DNA of 64,000 nt from Vibrio sinus (GTDB taxonomy: Bacteria; Pseudomonadota; Gammaproteobacteria; Enterobacterales; Vibrionaceae): assembly GCF_023634645.1 (NCBI RefSeq), contig NZ_JAMKMR010000007.1, forward strand, positions 124,001 through 188,000, written 5' to 3'. The notes below the pieces were generated by a model, which saw nothing but the letters and a program-made list of their open reading frames with translations, made no database searches and was not told the DNA's origin. Position numbers and translations under genes: made by a program. The stretch's first letter is position 1. Each line of letters starts with the position of its first letter. This document shows positions 1-9,719 of this stretch, piece after piece.

Positions 1-1202
1 GGTTCCATCGAATGGTTCGAATGGCCAATCTATGTGTGGTGGGCTCTTATGCGGTAAATGGTGTGGCAGCGCTGCACTCGCAATTGGTGAAGCGTGATCT
101 GTTTCCTGAGTTCGATGAGCTTTACCCCGGTAAGTTGCAAAACGTGACGAACGGCATCACCCCAAGGCGTTGGCTAATGTTTTGCAACCCAGAGCTGTCT
201 GACTTGATATCGGAGAAGATTGGCTGTCAATGGCCGACGCATCTCGATCAGTTGGAGGAGGTGGCCGCTTACGCGGAAGACAAAGACTTCCAGGCGGCAT
301 TTATGCAAGTCAAACACAATAATAAACAGCGTCTAGCAAACTGGGTAGCAGAAAATCTGGACCTCGAGCTAGATGTTCACGCCATTTTTGATGTTCAAAT
401 CAAGCGGCTGCATGAATACAAAAGACAGCACCTGAATGTTTTACATATTTTGTCTATGTATCATCGCCTAGTCCATGATCCTGATTTTGAGATGGAGCCA
501 AGAGTGGTGTTTTTCGCCGCTAAGGCTGCGCCGGGCTATTATCTTGCTAAAGAAATTATCTACGCGATCAACAAAATTGCTGACAAGGTCAATCACGATC
601 CTAGAATCGGTAACAAGTTGAAAGTCGTGTTTATTCCCGACTACCGAGTCAGTGTGGCAGAAATTATCATTCCTGCTGCTGACGTATCTGAGCAAATCTC
701 AACCGCAGGTAAGGAAGCGTCAGGTACGGGGAATATGAAAATGGCGCTTAATGGAGCGTTAACCATTGGCACTATGGATGGCGCTAACGTGGAAATCAGG
801 CAAGAAGTTGGCGACGACAACATTTATATCTTTGGTTTAGATGTGGATGAAGTGGAATCGTTGAAAGGTTCAGGATACAACCCGTTTGATTATTATCATT
901 CAGATCCTTTGCTTAAAGCCTCGCTTGATCTGTTATTGAGTGACGAGTTCACACCCGGAGAGCCGGGTAAACTCAGCGCAATATTTGATAGCTTGTTGGA
1001 TGGCGGCGATCCTTACCTATGTCTGGCGGACTTTGAATCTTATGTTAAGGCTCACGAAGCGATTGATCAGCAATACAAGGATAAATCAGGCTGGGCGAAA
1101 AAAGCGATTTTGAATACGGCTTTGGTGGGTAAGTTTAGCTCTGACCGCAGTATTCTCGATTATGTGAACAACATCTGGAAATTAGAGCAGGTAAAACGAT
1201 GA
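1..1202 (+). CDS. malP: Glycogen/maltodextrin phosphorylase, C-terminal part (cut by window start)
   Basis: The reading frame is open from the first bases of the window, so the gene begins outside it; about 399 C-terminal residues are present, roughly half of the usual 800-residue family length. The enzyme releases glucose-1-phosphate from alpha-1,4-glucans using pyridoxal phosphate. The PLP-lysine motif [15 protein letters not shown] is visible, as are the family stretches [21 protein letters not shown] and [10 protein letters not shown]. The gene is followed after 83 bases by malQ on the same strand, the standard maltodextrin-degradation pair, so malP is preferred over a dedicated glycogen phosphorylase GlgP. 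Identity as a phosphorylase is certain; the choice of malP over glgP is inferred from context. Confidence 0.95.
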   Translation, partial: FHRMVRMANLCVVGSYAVNGVAALHSQLVKRDLFPEFDELYPGKLQNVTNGITPRRWLMFCNPELSDLISEKIGCQWPTHLDQLEEVAAYAEDKDFQAAFMQVKHNNKQRLANWVAENLDLELDVHAIFDVQIKRLHEYKRQHLNVLHILSMYHRLVHDPDFEMEPRVVFFAAKAAPGYYLAKEIIYAINKIADKVNHDPRIGNKLKVVFIPDYRVSVAEIIIPAADVSEQISTAGKEASGTGNMKMALNGALTIGTMDGANVEIRQEVGDDNIYIFGLDVDEVESLKGSGYNPFDYYHSDPLLKASLDLLLSDEFTPGEPGKLSAIFDSLLDGGDPYLCLADFESYVKAHEAIDQQYKDKSGWAKKAILNTALVGKFSSDRSILDYVNNIWKLEQVKR

Positions 1203-1285
1203 GTGACGATCCTATTTTCTATCGAAGATCGACCGCGTCGAAACTGCATTCAATATTATTTCACGAAATTTAGCCGGAGAGTTCA

Positions 1286-3466
1286 ATGATCAATGAGAAT
1301 TACGTAAAAGAGGTGGCGAATATAGCCGGTATCTCCCAGCACTATATCAGTGCTTGGGGAGAAGATACGTCGGTTAAGGACTCCACGATTATCAAACTAT
1401 TATCTGCAATGGGGTACGATTCTGAAAGTGAAGAAGCGCTCTCCAAGTCGGTCGACAAAAAGCACAAAAGCGAAGTGCTCGAGCCTGTGCTGGTGCTGCA
1501 ACAAGGGCAACCGGTAGAGATTGCGCTCCAGTTGGGCGTGAGTGCCAGAGAAAGTGACTTTAGTTGGCGGCTTCACACTGAGCAAGGGGACGTGTTAGAA
1601 GGCTATTTACAATCGCAAATTGTTCGAGACGACAGAGCCAATGGTGGGCCCTTGGTGTTTTCTATTTCCACGTCTTTACCTTATGGCTATCACCAGCTCG
1701 AAGTATTGAGAAAAAGGCGAAAATCCCCTTACAAAATGGCGATCATTTGCACGCCAGATGCGTGTTTTAAGCAGGAAGCTTTGCTCAATGGCCAGAAACT
1801 ATGGGGGCCAAGTATTCAGCTGTATACCCTAAGGACTCAACACAATTGGGGTATTGGCGATTTTGGCGATTTAAAACAACTCGTGTCAGAAATCGCTTCT
1901 CGTGGTGGAAACTTTGTTGGCTTGAACCCGATTCATGCGCTTTTCCCTGCCAATCCAGAAGCGGCGAGTCCCTATAGCCCATCTTCACGTCAGTGGCTGA
2001 ATATTATGTATATCGATGTCAGCTCAGTGCCCGAGTTTTCATTGAGTAAGCAGGCTCAGCAAATGGTAGGCAGCTTGCCATTCCAGCAGCGCTTGCAAAA
2101 GGCTAGGGAAAGCCACTGGGTCAACTACTCAGAAGTGTCTGCTTTGAAAATGAGTGTGCTGCCTCTTTTATATCAGGAGTTTAAACAGCGTCACTTGGTT
2201 GAAAACTCACAAAGGGCTCAATCGTACCTAAATTTTGTCGAACAAGGTGGTGAGAGCTTACTTATACAAGCTGCGTTTGATGCACTGCATGCTCAATTGA
2301 GTGAAGATCTTTCCAATGTTTGGGGCTGGCCTGCGTTTCCTGAACAATATCGACGATTTGATACACGTGCGGTACGTAAGTTTATTGAGCAGCATGAAGA
2401 AGAAGTCAATTTGTATATGTATCTGCAGTGGGTGGCAGACTGTCAGGTCAATGAAGTTCAGGTACTGGCCAAACAAAAAGAAATGGCGATAGGTTTGTAT
2501 CGAGATCTTGCGGTCGGTGTATCGGACTCTGGCTCTGAAGCGTGGGCTGACGAAGGAAACCTAGTGATGGAGGCCAGCACAGGTGCGCCTCCTGATATCC
2601 TTGGGCCGCTCGGACAAAACTGGGGACTACCACCGTTAAATCCTCAATCGCTACATGCATCGGCGTATGACGCATACATTAAATTGTTGCGCGCCAACAT
2701 GCGTCACTGCGGTGCGCTACGTATTGACCATGTGCTAGGCCTAATGCGCCTGTGGTGGGTGCCTAAAGAAGACAGTGCAGCCGAAGGGGCCTATGTGAAT
2801 TACCCTGTAAAGGACATGTTATCCATCTTGGCTCTAGAATCCCATCGCTCGCAATGCAGTATTATCGGTGAGGACTTAGGGACGGTTCCTGATGAAATTG
2901 TTGATGAATTGAGCCAAGCCGGTATTCACTCCTATAAGGTGTTTTTCTTTGAGCGTTCAAGCACCGATGGTGGCTATATTTCTCCCAAACATTATAAATC
3001 GCAGTCAATGGCCACAATCTGTACCCATGATATGCCAACACTCCGAGGGTTCTGGCATTGCGATGATCTTAAGATGGGTAAAGAGCTTGGCCTGTATCCA
3101 GATGAACTGCAACTGAAACGTCTTTTTGACGATAGGTTGGCTTGCAAACAAGCGATTCTAGACTCTGTCGCTTGGCATGGTTATTTGCCTGAGCATGTTG
3201 GAAAAGATGCCACTCAGGTGGCAATGGACAGCAGCTTAAGTGAGGCTCTACAAGTGCATGTAGCCGCGGGGGCTTCCGCTCTACTAAGTGTGCAACTGGA
3301 AGATTGGCTGGAGATGGACAAACCCGTCAATATTCCAGGCACGGTTGACGAGTACCCGAATTGGCGACGCAAATTAACCGTCAATTTAGATGAATTATTT
3401 ACTCGTGATAGTGTGAATCGGTTGACCGAAAAGTTAACTCAAGTCCGTCGTAATGCTGGCAACTAG
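1286..3466 (+). CDS. malQ: 4-alpha-glucanotransferase (amylomaltase)
   Basis: GH77 disproportionating enzyme that transfers maltodextrin segments between chains in the cytoplasm, supplying longer substrates for MalP. The 726-residue length fits the long proteobacterial MalQ form with an extra N-terminal domain. Catalytic regions are visible: LRIDHVLGLMRLWWVP (nucleophile Asp), IGEDLGTVPDEI (acid/base Glu) and THDMPTLRGFW (transition-state Asp). An AG-rich ribosome site (GGAGAG) lies five bases before the ATG. It follows malP closely, so the two are probably co-transcribed, and a strong hairpin terminator lies 30 bases after the stop. Confidence 0.97.
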   Translation: MINENYVKEVANIAGISQHYISAWGEDTSVKDSTIIKLLSAMGYDSESEEALSKSVDKKHKSEVLEPVLVLQQGQPVEIALQLGVSARESDFSWRLHTEQGDVLEGYLQSQIVRDDRANGGPLVFSISTSLPYGYHQLEVLRKRRKSPYKMAIICTPDACFKQEALLNGQKLWGPSIQLYTLRTQHNWGIGDFGDLKQLVSEIASRGGNFVGLNPIHALFPANPEAASPYSPSSRQWLNIMYIDVSSVPEFSLSKQAQQMVGSLPFQQRLQKARESHWVNYSEVSALKMSVLPLLYQEFKQRHLVENSQRAQSYLNFVEQGGESLLIQAAFDALHAQLSEDLSNVWGWPAFPEQYRRFDTRAVRKFIEQHEEEVNLYMYLQWVADCQVNEVQVLAKQKEMAIGLYRDLAVGVSDSGSEAWADEGNLVMEASTGAPPDILGPLGQNWGLPPLNPQSLHASAYDAYIKLLRANMRHCGALRIDHVLGLMRLWWVPKEDSAAEGAYVNYPVKDMLSILALESHRSQCSIIGEDLGTVPDEIVDELSQAGIHSYKVFFFERSSTDGGYISPKHYKSQSMATICTHDMPTLRGFWHCDDLKMGKELGLYPDELQLKRLFDDRLACKQAILDSVAWHGYLPEHVGKDATQVAMDSSLSEALQVHVAAGASALLSVQLEDWLEMDKPVNIPGTVDEYPNWRRKLTVNLDELFTRDSVNRLTEKLTQVRRNAGN

Positions 3467-3496
3467 CTGGCTGGTGCCTAGGTGTTTATATGTTCT

Positions 3497-3524
3497 GACC
3501 TGCATGTCTGCAGGTCTTTTTCTT
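3497..3524 (+). terminator. Rho-independent terminator after malQ
   Basis: A perfect 8-bp stem, GACCTGCA with TGCAGGTC around a TGTC loop, is followed by TTTTTCTT. It lies 30 bases after the malQ stop and separates malPQ from glgB. Confidence 0.85.
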
Positions 3525-3604
3525 ACTCCTTATGTTGCATAGTAAGTGAATTACAGGTAATAGAGTAGGATAATTATTGAGAGTTTGGTTAGGGAGAAAT
3601 AAGG

Positions 3605-5785
3605 TTGAAAACGATAGTGAAAGACAAAAAATCGCAGGTGTATAACCAACTTTCACAGGCTGCATATTCTGACCCATTTGGATTCTTGGGTCCCTACATC
3701 CAAGATGAGCATACGGCTTTGCGTGTTTGGATGCCGGGCGCGAACTCAGTGAGTTTGTTGATTGAAGGTCAGCCAGCGATTCCAATGACACGAGAAGGAG
3801 AGTCAGGTTTTGTTTTAAAGGGCAACCAAGATCTTCGGTTTTGTCATTATAGGCTGATGGTAGAGTGGCCTAGTGGCGAACAAGTGATTGATGATCCTTA
3901 CCAATACCATTCCATTTATGCTGAGTATGAAGATCTTCACACACCCATCCAGATGTACCGACAAATGGGTGCGCAATTTGTGACGTTAGAGCGAGATGGC
4001 AAGCGTGTCTCAGGCACCCGTTTTTTGGTTTATGCTCCAAATGCGACGGCATGCAGCTTAGTGGGAGAGTTTAACCAGTGGGATGGCAGACGCCAGCCAA
4101 TGCAGCGGCTAGATTACGGCATCTGGGGTTTGTTTGTACCAAACTTACCTGAAGGCTCAAAATACAAGTTTGAAATGAAAGGGCCAAATGGTGAGGGTTT
4201 ACCACACAAAGCTGATCCTTGGGGCTTTTTTGCTGAGCAACATCCTTCTTTTGCTTCAGTGACTTATGATCACTCTCGATATCAATGGCAAGACGGCAAG
4301 TGGCAATCTCGACCAGTAACCGAAAAGCGCAAAGAAGCTTTGTCTTTTTATGAACTTCATGCAGGATCTTGGCGTCGGGATGAACACGGACAGTTTTTAA
4401 ATTATAGGGATCTTGCCGATCAGCTGGTGCCATATCTGTGCGATCTCGGATACAGTCATGTGGAGCTGATGCCGGTGTCCGAATACCCATTTTATGGATC
4501 GTGGGGCTATCAGCCCGTTGGATTATTTGCGCCCACCAGCCGCTTTGGCGCGCCAGATGACTTTAAATATTTCGTCGATACTTGCCATCAGGCTGGGATA
4601 GGGGTGGTATTGGACTGGGTACCTGCACATTTTCCTTCCGACGATCATGGGTTAGCTAACTTTGATGGTACGCCTCTTTATCATGATCCGGATCCTCGAA
4701 GAGGGTGGCATCAAGATTGGAACTCGTTCATCTACGATCTTGGTAAAGAGCATGTTCGACGCTTTTTGATCTCTAACGCGTTGTATTGGTTCGATCAATT
4801 TCACATTGATGGGATTCGTGTCGATGCGGTGGCGTCGATGCTGTATCTTGATTATTCACGTAGCCATGATCAATGGTTACCTAATGTGGATGGCGGCAAT
4901 GAAAATTATGATGCGATTTCCACGCTCAAATGGATGAACGAGGAAGTGTATCGGCATTTTCCTAATGCGATGACCATTGCAGAGGAATCGACGGCATTCC
5001 CAGGGGTCTCGCAACCGACATTTTTAGGTGGGCTAGGCTTTGGCTTCAAATGGAATATGGGCTGGATGCACGACAGCCTTTCCTACATCAAAGAAGATCC
5101 GGTTCACCGAAAATACCATCACAACACGATTACCTTTCCGTTAATTTATGCCCATAGTGAAAATTACGTATTGTCTCTTTCCCATGATGAAGTGGTTTAC
5201 GGTAAGCGCTCCATACACAACAAAATGCCGGGAGATGAGTGGCAACAAACCGCTAACTTGAGAGCTTACATGGGGTATATGTACGGCCAACCTGGCAAAA
5301 AGCTCAACTTTATGGGAACGGAGTTTGGCCAAACGGGTGAGTGGGATCATGATAGCCAGCTTCAATGGTTTTTACTTGATTTTGAACGACATCAAGGTAT
5401 TCAATCGCTGACGCGAGACCTCAACCATTTGTATCGTCGCGAGCCTGCTTTGTTCGATTTGGACAGTGAGCCTAGCGGCTTTGAATGGCGCCTGCAAGAT
5501 GCCGCTGATGCGAGTGTGTTGGCTCATGAGCGGATAAGTGCTAGCGGTGAGCGCATATTGGTGATTACTAATTTCACGCCAGTCCCCCATGAGCGCTTTC
5601 GTTTAGGTGTGCCACATAGTGGGAGCTACCAACTGCTACTCTGTACCGACGATGAAAAATATCATGGCAGTCATTATGACGTTGTGTCGGTCGCTCAGTC
5701 TGAAGCGATGGAAAGTGAAGGTTTAGCGCAGTCTTTGCAGATTAAACTACCGCCACTTTCGACGCTATTTTATAAGCTGAGTTAA
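3605..5785 (+). CDS. glgB: 1,4-alpha-glucan branching enzyme
   Basis: Makes the alpha-1,6 branches of glycogen. The 726 residues match the usual proteobacterial GlgB length (about 728) with two N-terminal carbohydrate-binding modules ahead of the GH13 barrel. Active-site regions are visible: [32 protein letters not shown] (nucleophile Asp), [14 protein letters not shown] (acid/base Glu) and [12 protein letters not shown]. The start is TTG, preceded by GGGAGAAATAAGG. A terminator separates it from malQ, so glgB probably has its own promoter although it belongs to the same metabolic block. A malP-malQ-glgB order is known from V. cholerae chromosome 2. Confidence 0.97.
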   Translation: MKTIVKDKKSQVYNQLSQAAYSDPFGFLGPYIQDEHTALRVWMPGANSVSLLIEGQPAIPMTREGESGFVLKGNQDLRFCHYRLMVEWPSGEQVIDDPYQYHSIYAEYEDLHTPIQMYRQMGAQFVTLERDGKRVSGTRFLVYAPNATACSLVGEFNQWDGRRQPMQRLDYGIWGLFVPNLPEGSKYKFEMKGPNGEGLPHKADPWGFFAEQHPSFASVTYDHSRYQWQDGKWQSRPVTEKRKEALSFYELHAGSWRRDEHGQFLNYRDLADQLVPYLCDLGYSHVELMPVSEYPFYGSWGYQPVGLFAPTSRFGAPDDFKYFVDTCHQAGIGVVLDWVPAHFPSDDHGLANFDGTPLYHDPDPRRGWHQDWNSFIYDLGKEHVRRFLISNALYWFDQFHIDGIRVDAVASMLYLDYSRSHDQWLPNVDGGNENYDAISTLKWMNEEVYRHFPNAMTIAEESTAFPGVSQPTFLGGLGFGFKWNMGWMHDSLSYIKEDPVHRKYHHNTITFPLIYAHSENYVLSLSHDEVVYGKRSIHNKMPGDEWQQTANLRAYMGYMYGQPGKKLNFMGTEFGQTGEWDHDSQLQWFLLDFERHQGIQSLTRDLNHLYRREPALFDLDSEPSGFEWRLQDAADASVLAHERISASGERILVITNFTPVPHERFRLGVPHSGSYQLLLCTDDEKYHGSHYDVVSVAQSEAMESEGLAQSLQIKLPPLSTLFYKLS

Positions 5786-5807
5786 TGCTGATTAATGCTC
5801 AGTAAAG

Positions 5808-5842
5808 CAAAGTCCGATTTACAGTGTGAATCGGACTTTTTA
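5808..5842 (+). terminator. Rho-independent terminator after glgB
   Basis: A 10-bp stem AAGTCCGATT / AATCGGACTT around a 9-base loop, followed by a T-run, 22 bases after the glgB stop. Confidence 0.88.
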
Positions 5843-5848
5843 CATTGA

Positions 5849-5941
5849 TATACCCAAGCTATCTCAAGCTTTGAATATCTTGTTCTTGTCCCCAGCGTGA
5901 TTGAGTCTCTACACTAATTAGATAGCTTTAGTTTTTGGGTA
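5849..5941. repeat. Degenerate TATACCCAA...TTGGGTA repeat remnant
   Basis: The stretch begins TATACCCAAGCTATCT and ends AGATAGCTTTAGTTTTTGGG, forming imperfect terminal inverted repeats. The ends resemble those of the 264-bp element at 42254-42517, but the interior does not clearly match, so this is a tentative diverged relative. It sits between the glgB terminator and the MAPEG gene and may carry that gene's promoter. Confidence 0.35.
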
Positions 5942-5948
5942 AAATCAC

Positions 5949-6326
5949 ATGGTTACTGCTCTTTATGCGTCAGTGTTGGCGGGATTAATGCTTTGGTTAT
6001 CGCTAAAAGTCATTAATCTAAGAAAATCGGCCAAGGTGCCTTATTCTGATGGGGGTGTTGATGAGCTCACGATTGCCAGAAGCGCGCAAAGTAATGCCGC
6101 AGATTATATCCCCATTACGCTTATTCTACTTGGCTTAGCCGAGCATAACGGTGCTGGTGCGTTGCTTATTCACCTGTTTGGGACCGTGTTTTTCTTTGGC
6201 CGATGGATCCATGCTAACGCGATACTTAATGAAGATTTTAAAGGACGTGTCCGTGGGATGAAAATAACCTTTGTCTGTATTATTGGCCTTATCATCCTCA
6301 ACTTGATTTACGTACCTTTGCTCTAA
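5949..6326 (+). CDS. MAPEG family membrane protein
   Basis: Small integral membrane protein of 125 residues with about four hydrophobic segments, the size and pattern of the MAPEG family (membrane-associated proteins in eicosanoid and glutathione metabolism). Typical family features are RSAQSNAADYIPITLILLGL, with the conserved Asn/Glu helix, and GRWIHANAIL near the third helix. Bacterial members are mostly uncharacterised, some with glutathione transferase or peroxidase activity. It is followed after 13 bases by another membrane protein gene, so the two may be co-transcribed. Confidence 0.85.
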   Translation: MVTALYASVLAGLMLWLSLKVINLRKSAKVPYSDGGVDELTIARSAQSNAADYIPITLILLGLAEHNGAGALLIHLFGTVFFFGRWIHANAILNEDFKGRVRGMKITFVCIIGLIILNLIYVPLL

Positions 6327-6339
6327 GTCGCGGTGTTCG

Positions 6340-6864
6340 ATGATGGTACGTCTTCCCCAGCCTTGGTTGCTCGTTCTGATTGGCTTGATACTGAATGTGT
6401 TGGCTATCGTGATGTCTAGCATAGTGCTGGATAAATTAAGTGAGGATATTGAAAAGCTTAACGAATCAAAGCAACAAAACCAGTATTCTATTCAGCTTGC
6501 CTGGAACAGTGTGGAAACCTTGGAAAGGAAAAGAGAAGCCGTGCTTTTGCATATCCAGGCGGTATATACAGAAAAGGTCTCGCAAATGCTGCAAGAAGCT
6601 GTACAAAATCAGCTTCGTCACTGGGTAGGTCAGCCTGTCCCTGACATTAGCCATGACAACCTCGGGCAAATTATGAGGTTAATCAACCAAGCTCAGCAAG
6701 GTCTAAGGGATAGAATTGATGACTACTATCTGGAAAACTTATCCATTTCTGAGCGTGTGCTGAAACTGAACGAGAAAATTGCTTGGTATAAAAACATTGG
6801 CTTGTTCTTACAGGTCTTTGGTTTAGCTTTGATATTAGCCCGAGATCTCGCTCGAAAGCACTGA
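6340..6864 (+). CDS. Membrane-anchored coiled-coil protein of unknown function
   Basis: I do not recognise a family. The 174-residue protein has an N-terminal hydrophobic helix (about residues 9-29), a long charged, probably coiled-coil region (about 30-150) rich in Glu, Gln and Lys, and a second hydrophobic helix (about 152-168) ending in ARDLARKH. This predicts a protein with both ends close to the membrane and a helical hairpin or rod between. Two ATG codons are adjacent at the start. Its last 30 bases overlap the 3' end of the convergent LysR gene. Confidence 0.7.
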   Translation: MMVRLPQPWLLVLIGLILNVLAIVMSSIVLDKLSEDIEKLNESKQQNQYSIQLAWNSVETLERKREAVLLHIQAVYTEKVSQMLQEAVQNQLRHWVGQPVPDISHDNLGQIMRLINQAQQGLRDRIDDYYLENLSISERVLKLNEKIAWYKNIGLFLQVFGLALILARDLARKH

Positions 6865-7737
6865 ATCAAGTATGGATAAAATACAATCGTAACGTTTAGG
6901 CAATGCTCTATGACGCTGCTGAATAAGGTACAGCGGCTCCTTTACGCGCTTTGGGGCTTTGGCTAAATGTAACTTTGCTTGACCTGGAAACGCTTCTATC
7001 GCGCTAATGGGTAGCACGGTAAATCCTAGCCCTTTTGATACTGGCAGTAAGATCTGATGGAGCTGATTGATGTAACCTGCGTTAGGGATATCCTCTACAT
7101 TGATATTGCTAAGCTCTTCATTTCCACACATGCCGAAATAGAGCGAGAGGTAATGCTTTCCATCTGGGTGATCGATAAGGCCAATTTGAGACAACAGCTG
7201 CGCTGACAATTGTTTATTTTGATAGGCTTTAGGCAGAACTAAGCACAGTTCTTCATAACCTAAAAGGTGATGTTGATACAAATTCTTATTGGGAATATGA
7301 GTGACAATCCCTATGTCGATTTGGCCTGAATGTACGTCTGCCAATATTTGATGATTTGGCGCGGCCTCAAGGTAAACGTTGAGTTCAGTGTGAACTTTTT
7401 GTAGCTCTATCAGTTGTGGGTACAATTTCAACGTTAGGGCTCCTGAGCAAGAAAGAAGACATGAGCCAGAATACGGGTCGTCAAAGTTTAGCTGGTCTAG
7501 TAAATGCGCTTGGGCTTTTTCTTGATCCAATACGTATTGATAGATAATTCTGCCTTGTTCGGTTAACTCGAACCCTTTCTTCTGTCTCTTCATTAACACA
7601 TGACCACACGCTTGCTCTAGCTTTTTGATGTGTTGACTCACGCCTGGTTGAGTCATGTACAGTTTTTCTGCCGTCTGCGTGAAATGACCAATTTCTACTA
7701 GGGTTTTAAATGTATTGAGCCATATTGGATTGAACAT
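6835..7737 (-). CDS. LysR-family transcriptional regulator
   Basis: N-terminal winged HTH (FKTLVEIGHFTQTAEKLYMTQPGVSQHIKKLEQ) followed by a type-2 periplasmic-binding-protein-like effector domain; 300 residues, normal for the family. The ATG at 7737 (MFNPIWLNTF) is chosen because LysR proteins normally begin a few residues before the HTH; an upstream in-frame start would add seven residues. It is divergent from the VOC-family gene at 7883, with a perfect inverted repeat in the shared promoter, so autoregulation and control of the VOC gene are likely. Effector unknown. The 3' end overlaps the convergent coiled-coil gene by 30 bases. Confidence 0.93.
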   Translation of the reverse strand: MFNPIWLNTFKTLVEIGHFTQTAEKLYMTQPGVSQHIKKLEQACGHVLMKRQKKGFELTEQGRIIYQYVLDQEKAQAHLLDQLNFDDPYSGSCLLSCSGALTLKLYPQLIELQKVHTELNVYLEAAPNHQILADVHSGQIDIGIVTHIPNKNLYQHHLLGYEELCLVLPKAYQNKQLSAQLLSQIGLIDHPDGKHYLSLYFGMCGNEELSNINVEDIPNAGYINQLHQILLPVSKGLGFTVLPISAIEAFPGQAKLHLAKAPKRVKEPLYLIQQRHRALPKRYDCILSILDSVLSSEISG

Positions 7738-7759
7738 GAAACGCTCTATATATAACAAA

Positions 7760-7790
7760 AAATTATCATAATAAGAAAATATGATAATTT
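7760..7790. promoter_or_regulatory. Candidate LysR operator between divergent genes
   Basis: A perfect 11-bp inverted repeat AAATTATCATA / TATGATAATTT with a 9-base spacer. Its inner core fits the T-N11-A pattern of LysR-type boxes. It is 22 bases upstream of the LysR start and about 90 bases before the VOC gene. Binding is inferred from position and symmetry. Confidence 0.6.
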
Positions 7791-7882
7791 CTAAACTATG
7801 TCCACTCTACGTATAGTCACCTTAACCAATGAGCTAACGGCTTAACGGCACGGCTCAAACTGATGAATGAAAGAGGTGAACA

Positions 7883-8398
7883 ATGTCTAATCCAATCCCA
7901 CAACCCTATCCGAGAACGTTTTCTCATATTGGTATTTCAGTCCCTGATTTAGAAGCGGCGGTAAAGTTTTATACTCAAGTATTAGGCTGGTACTTAATTA
8001 TGGAGCCTACTGAAGTTATTGAAGATGATTCGGCGATAGGTGAAATGTGCACAGACGTTTTTGGTGCTGGCTGGGAGCGTTTTCGTATCGCACATTTATC
8101 CACTGGGGACCGCATTGGCGTCGAGTTGTTTGAGTTTAAAAATCAACAAAACCCAGATGATAACTTCGAATACTGGAAAACGGGCATTTTCCACTTTTGT
8201 GTGCAAGACCCAAATGTGGAAGAGCTGGCTGAAAAAATCGTTGCGGCAGGGGGTAAGAAACGCATGAAAGCGCCGCGTTATTATTACCCGGGTGAAAAGC
8301 CTTATCGTATGATTTACATGGAAGACCCATTTGGCAATATTCTTGAGCTATACAGCCACAGCTATGAGCTGCACTATGCGGCAGGAGCCTATAAGTAA
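7883..8398 (+). CDS. VOC (glyoxalase/bleomycin-resistance superfamily) protein
   Basis: 171 residues with the paired beta-alpha-beta-beta-beta modules of the vicinal-oxygen-chelate fold. The metal-ligand regions are visible: FSHIGISVPDLEAAVKFYTQ with His16 near the start, IGVELFEF mid-chain, GIFHFCVQDPNVEELAEKI starting the second module, and YMEDPFGNILELY at the end, giving the usual His-Glu-His-Glu set. Relatives include lactoylglutathione lyases and ring-cleaving dioxygenases; substrate is not predictable here. Good ribosome site AGAGGTG. Divergent from, and probably controlled by, the LysR gene. Confidence 0.85.
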   Translation: MSNPIPQPYPRTFSHIGISVPDLEAAVKFYTQVLGWYLIMEPTEVIEDDSAIGEMCTDVFGAGWERFRIAHLSTGDRIGVELFEFKNQQNPDDNFEYWKTGIFHFCVQDPNVEELAEKIVAAGGKKRMKAPRYYYPGEKPYRMIYMEDPFGNILELYSHSYELHYAAGAYK

Positions 8399-8431
8399 GC
8401 TCCTGGGGAGCATCCTAACGGTCGAGATATG

Positions 8432-8451
8432 GGGATAACCGATGTTATCCC
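8432..8451. terminator. Hairpin between convergent genes
   Basis: Perfect 8-bp stem GGGATAAC / GTTATCCC with a CGAT loop, lying between the VOC gene and the convergent AEC gene, ending against the AEC stop codon. There is no clear T-run, so it is only a probable transcription end for the VOC gene. Confidence 0.5.
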
Positions 8452-9405
8452 TTAAATGACTTTCATGCTCGACAAAATAAAAATGCCAACCGTCGTGGTA
8501 ATTAAAGACATAAAGGTCGTCAGTGCAATGATATTGGCCGCCAACTTCGCATTGCCACCCATAGAGCGTGCCATCACATAGCTTGCCGCCGCCGCTGGGC
8601 CTGAACTCATTAGATAAATGATCCCTAGCTCTAACCCTCTAAACCCAAGAATATATCCTCCTGCGGTCAACAGAAGTGGGCACACCACGAGCCGGAAAAA
8701 AGTGGCATACCAGGCGGGCATGATTTCGTGTTTCAAGGAACGTAAATCTAACGATCCGCCCGTGCAAAGTAGTGCCAAGGGCAGGGTCATATTGGCAAAA
8801 TAATGGCCCGCTTTCACCGCAACTTCTGGTATTGGGATAGCAAACGCGTATACCACTAAGCCAAGTAAAATGGCTTGAATCAGCGGATTTTTAGTCAGTG
8901 TTTTGAAGATCACTGATATGGCTTGATTTCCTGATTGGTTGCTGGCTGGAGACAAAGCGATGACAGCAAGAACATTGTAGAGCAGTGTGGTACTGGCGAC
9001 GTAGATAGCGGCAATCGCGATACTGGAATGGCCAAAGGTATTAATGACGTACGCTAACCCGATAATCCCCGTATTGGCGCGATAGGCCCCTTGAATAAGG
9101 ACACCTTGATCTTTCTGGTTTGGGTATATCTTTTTTGTAATGAGGGTCATGAACACAAAAAAGAGAATATTGGCGACCAAACCATAGGCTATCAGCGTGC
9201 CGCTACCCGAGAAATCGAGCTTGGAGGTGATAATGCTCAAAAAAAGCATGATGGGTAGGGTGATTTGAAAAACCAGTTTTGAGCCTACATCAATGAAGTT
9301 TTCATTGACCAAGCCAATTTTTTTTAGGTAAATCCCCAAAAACAACATCAAGCAAATTGGGCCTGTAATGGAGATGGAAAAAGACAGTTGTTGTAAAACA
9401 CTCAT
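8452..9405 (-). CDS. AEC-family (auxin efflux carrier-like) transporter
   Basis: 317-residue hydrophobic protein with about ten membrane helices in the two-fold repeat of the AEC family. Typical features are LKKIGLVNENFIDVGSKLVF and LPIMLFLSIIT near the N terminus, and a second-half repeat with LPLALLCTGGSLDL. Bacterial AEC members export or exchange small organic acids such as malate and malonate; the substrate is not shown by sequence. A second AEC gene lies at 11944-12831 and a DASS carboxylate importer between, which suggests a local cluster for organic anion transport. Confidence 0.9.
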   Translation of the reverse strand: MSVLQQLSFSISITGPICLMLFLGIYLKKIGLVNENFIDVGSKLVFQITLPIMLFLSIITSKLDFSGSGTLIAYGLVANILFFVFMTLITKKIYPNQKDQGVLIQGAYRANTGIIGLAYVINTFGHSSIAIAAIYVASTTLLYNVLAVIALSPASNQSGNQAISVIFKTLTKNPLIQAILLGLVVYAFAIPIPEVAVKAGHYFANMTLPLALLCTGGSLDLRSLKHEIMPAWYATFFRLVVCPLLLTAGGYILGFRGLELGIIYLMSSGPAAAASYVMARSMGGNAKLAANIIALTTFMSLITTTVGIFILSSMKVI

Positions 9406-9719
9406 AGATGCGACCCATTTAGTTTAGCTGTGTAGCCGAAGACCTTGCCAGAAGCCTGCATATTACTGGATTTCTCAATGCGATACATCCCTGCCTAGCG
9501 CTGTCACCCATATCTATCTTCCCCGAAATTCGAATCTTAAAGTCACGCAGCCATAAGGCCAAGAGTCTGTAGATATTGATTTGGCTAACGTTTTTTCTTA
9601 GCAAATTATTCTCAATGGCTAATGCGTGTGAACATGGGTGACGGTGCTATTGAAGCCAAGGCTCATTGGGTAAAGCACCGAGTGAGATGTGTGATGTCGT
9701 AGAATAAGGAACCGTTTTA
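9406..9719. other. Divergent intergenic region, AEC / DASS
   Basis: 314 bases between two divergently transcribed transporter genes. No convincing gene, RNA or hairpin is seen; it should contain both promoters. A ribosome site AAGGA lies eight bases before the DASS start. Confidence 0.5.

Noticed and set aside
9419..9604. 61-codon frame between the AEC and DASS genes
   Set aside because: No ribosome site or motif, and the position is a divergent promoter region.
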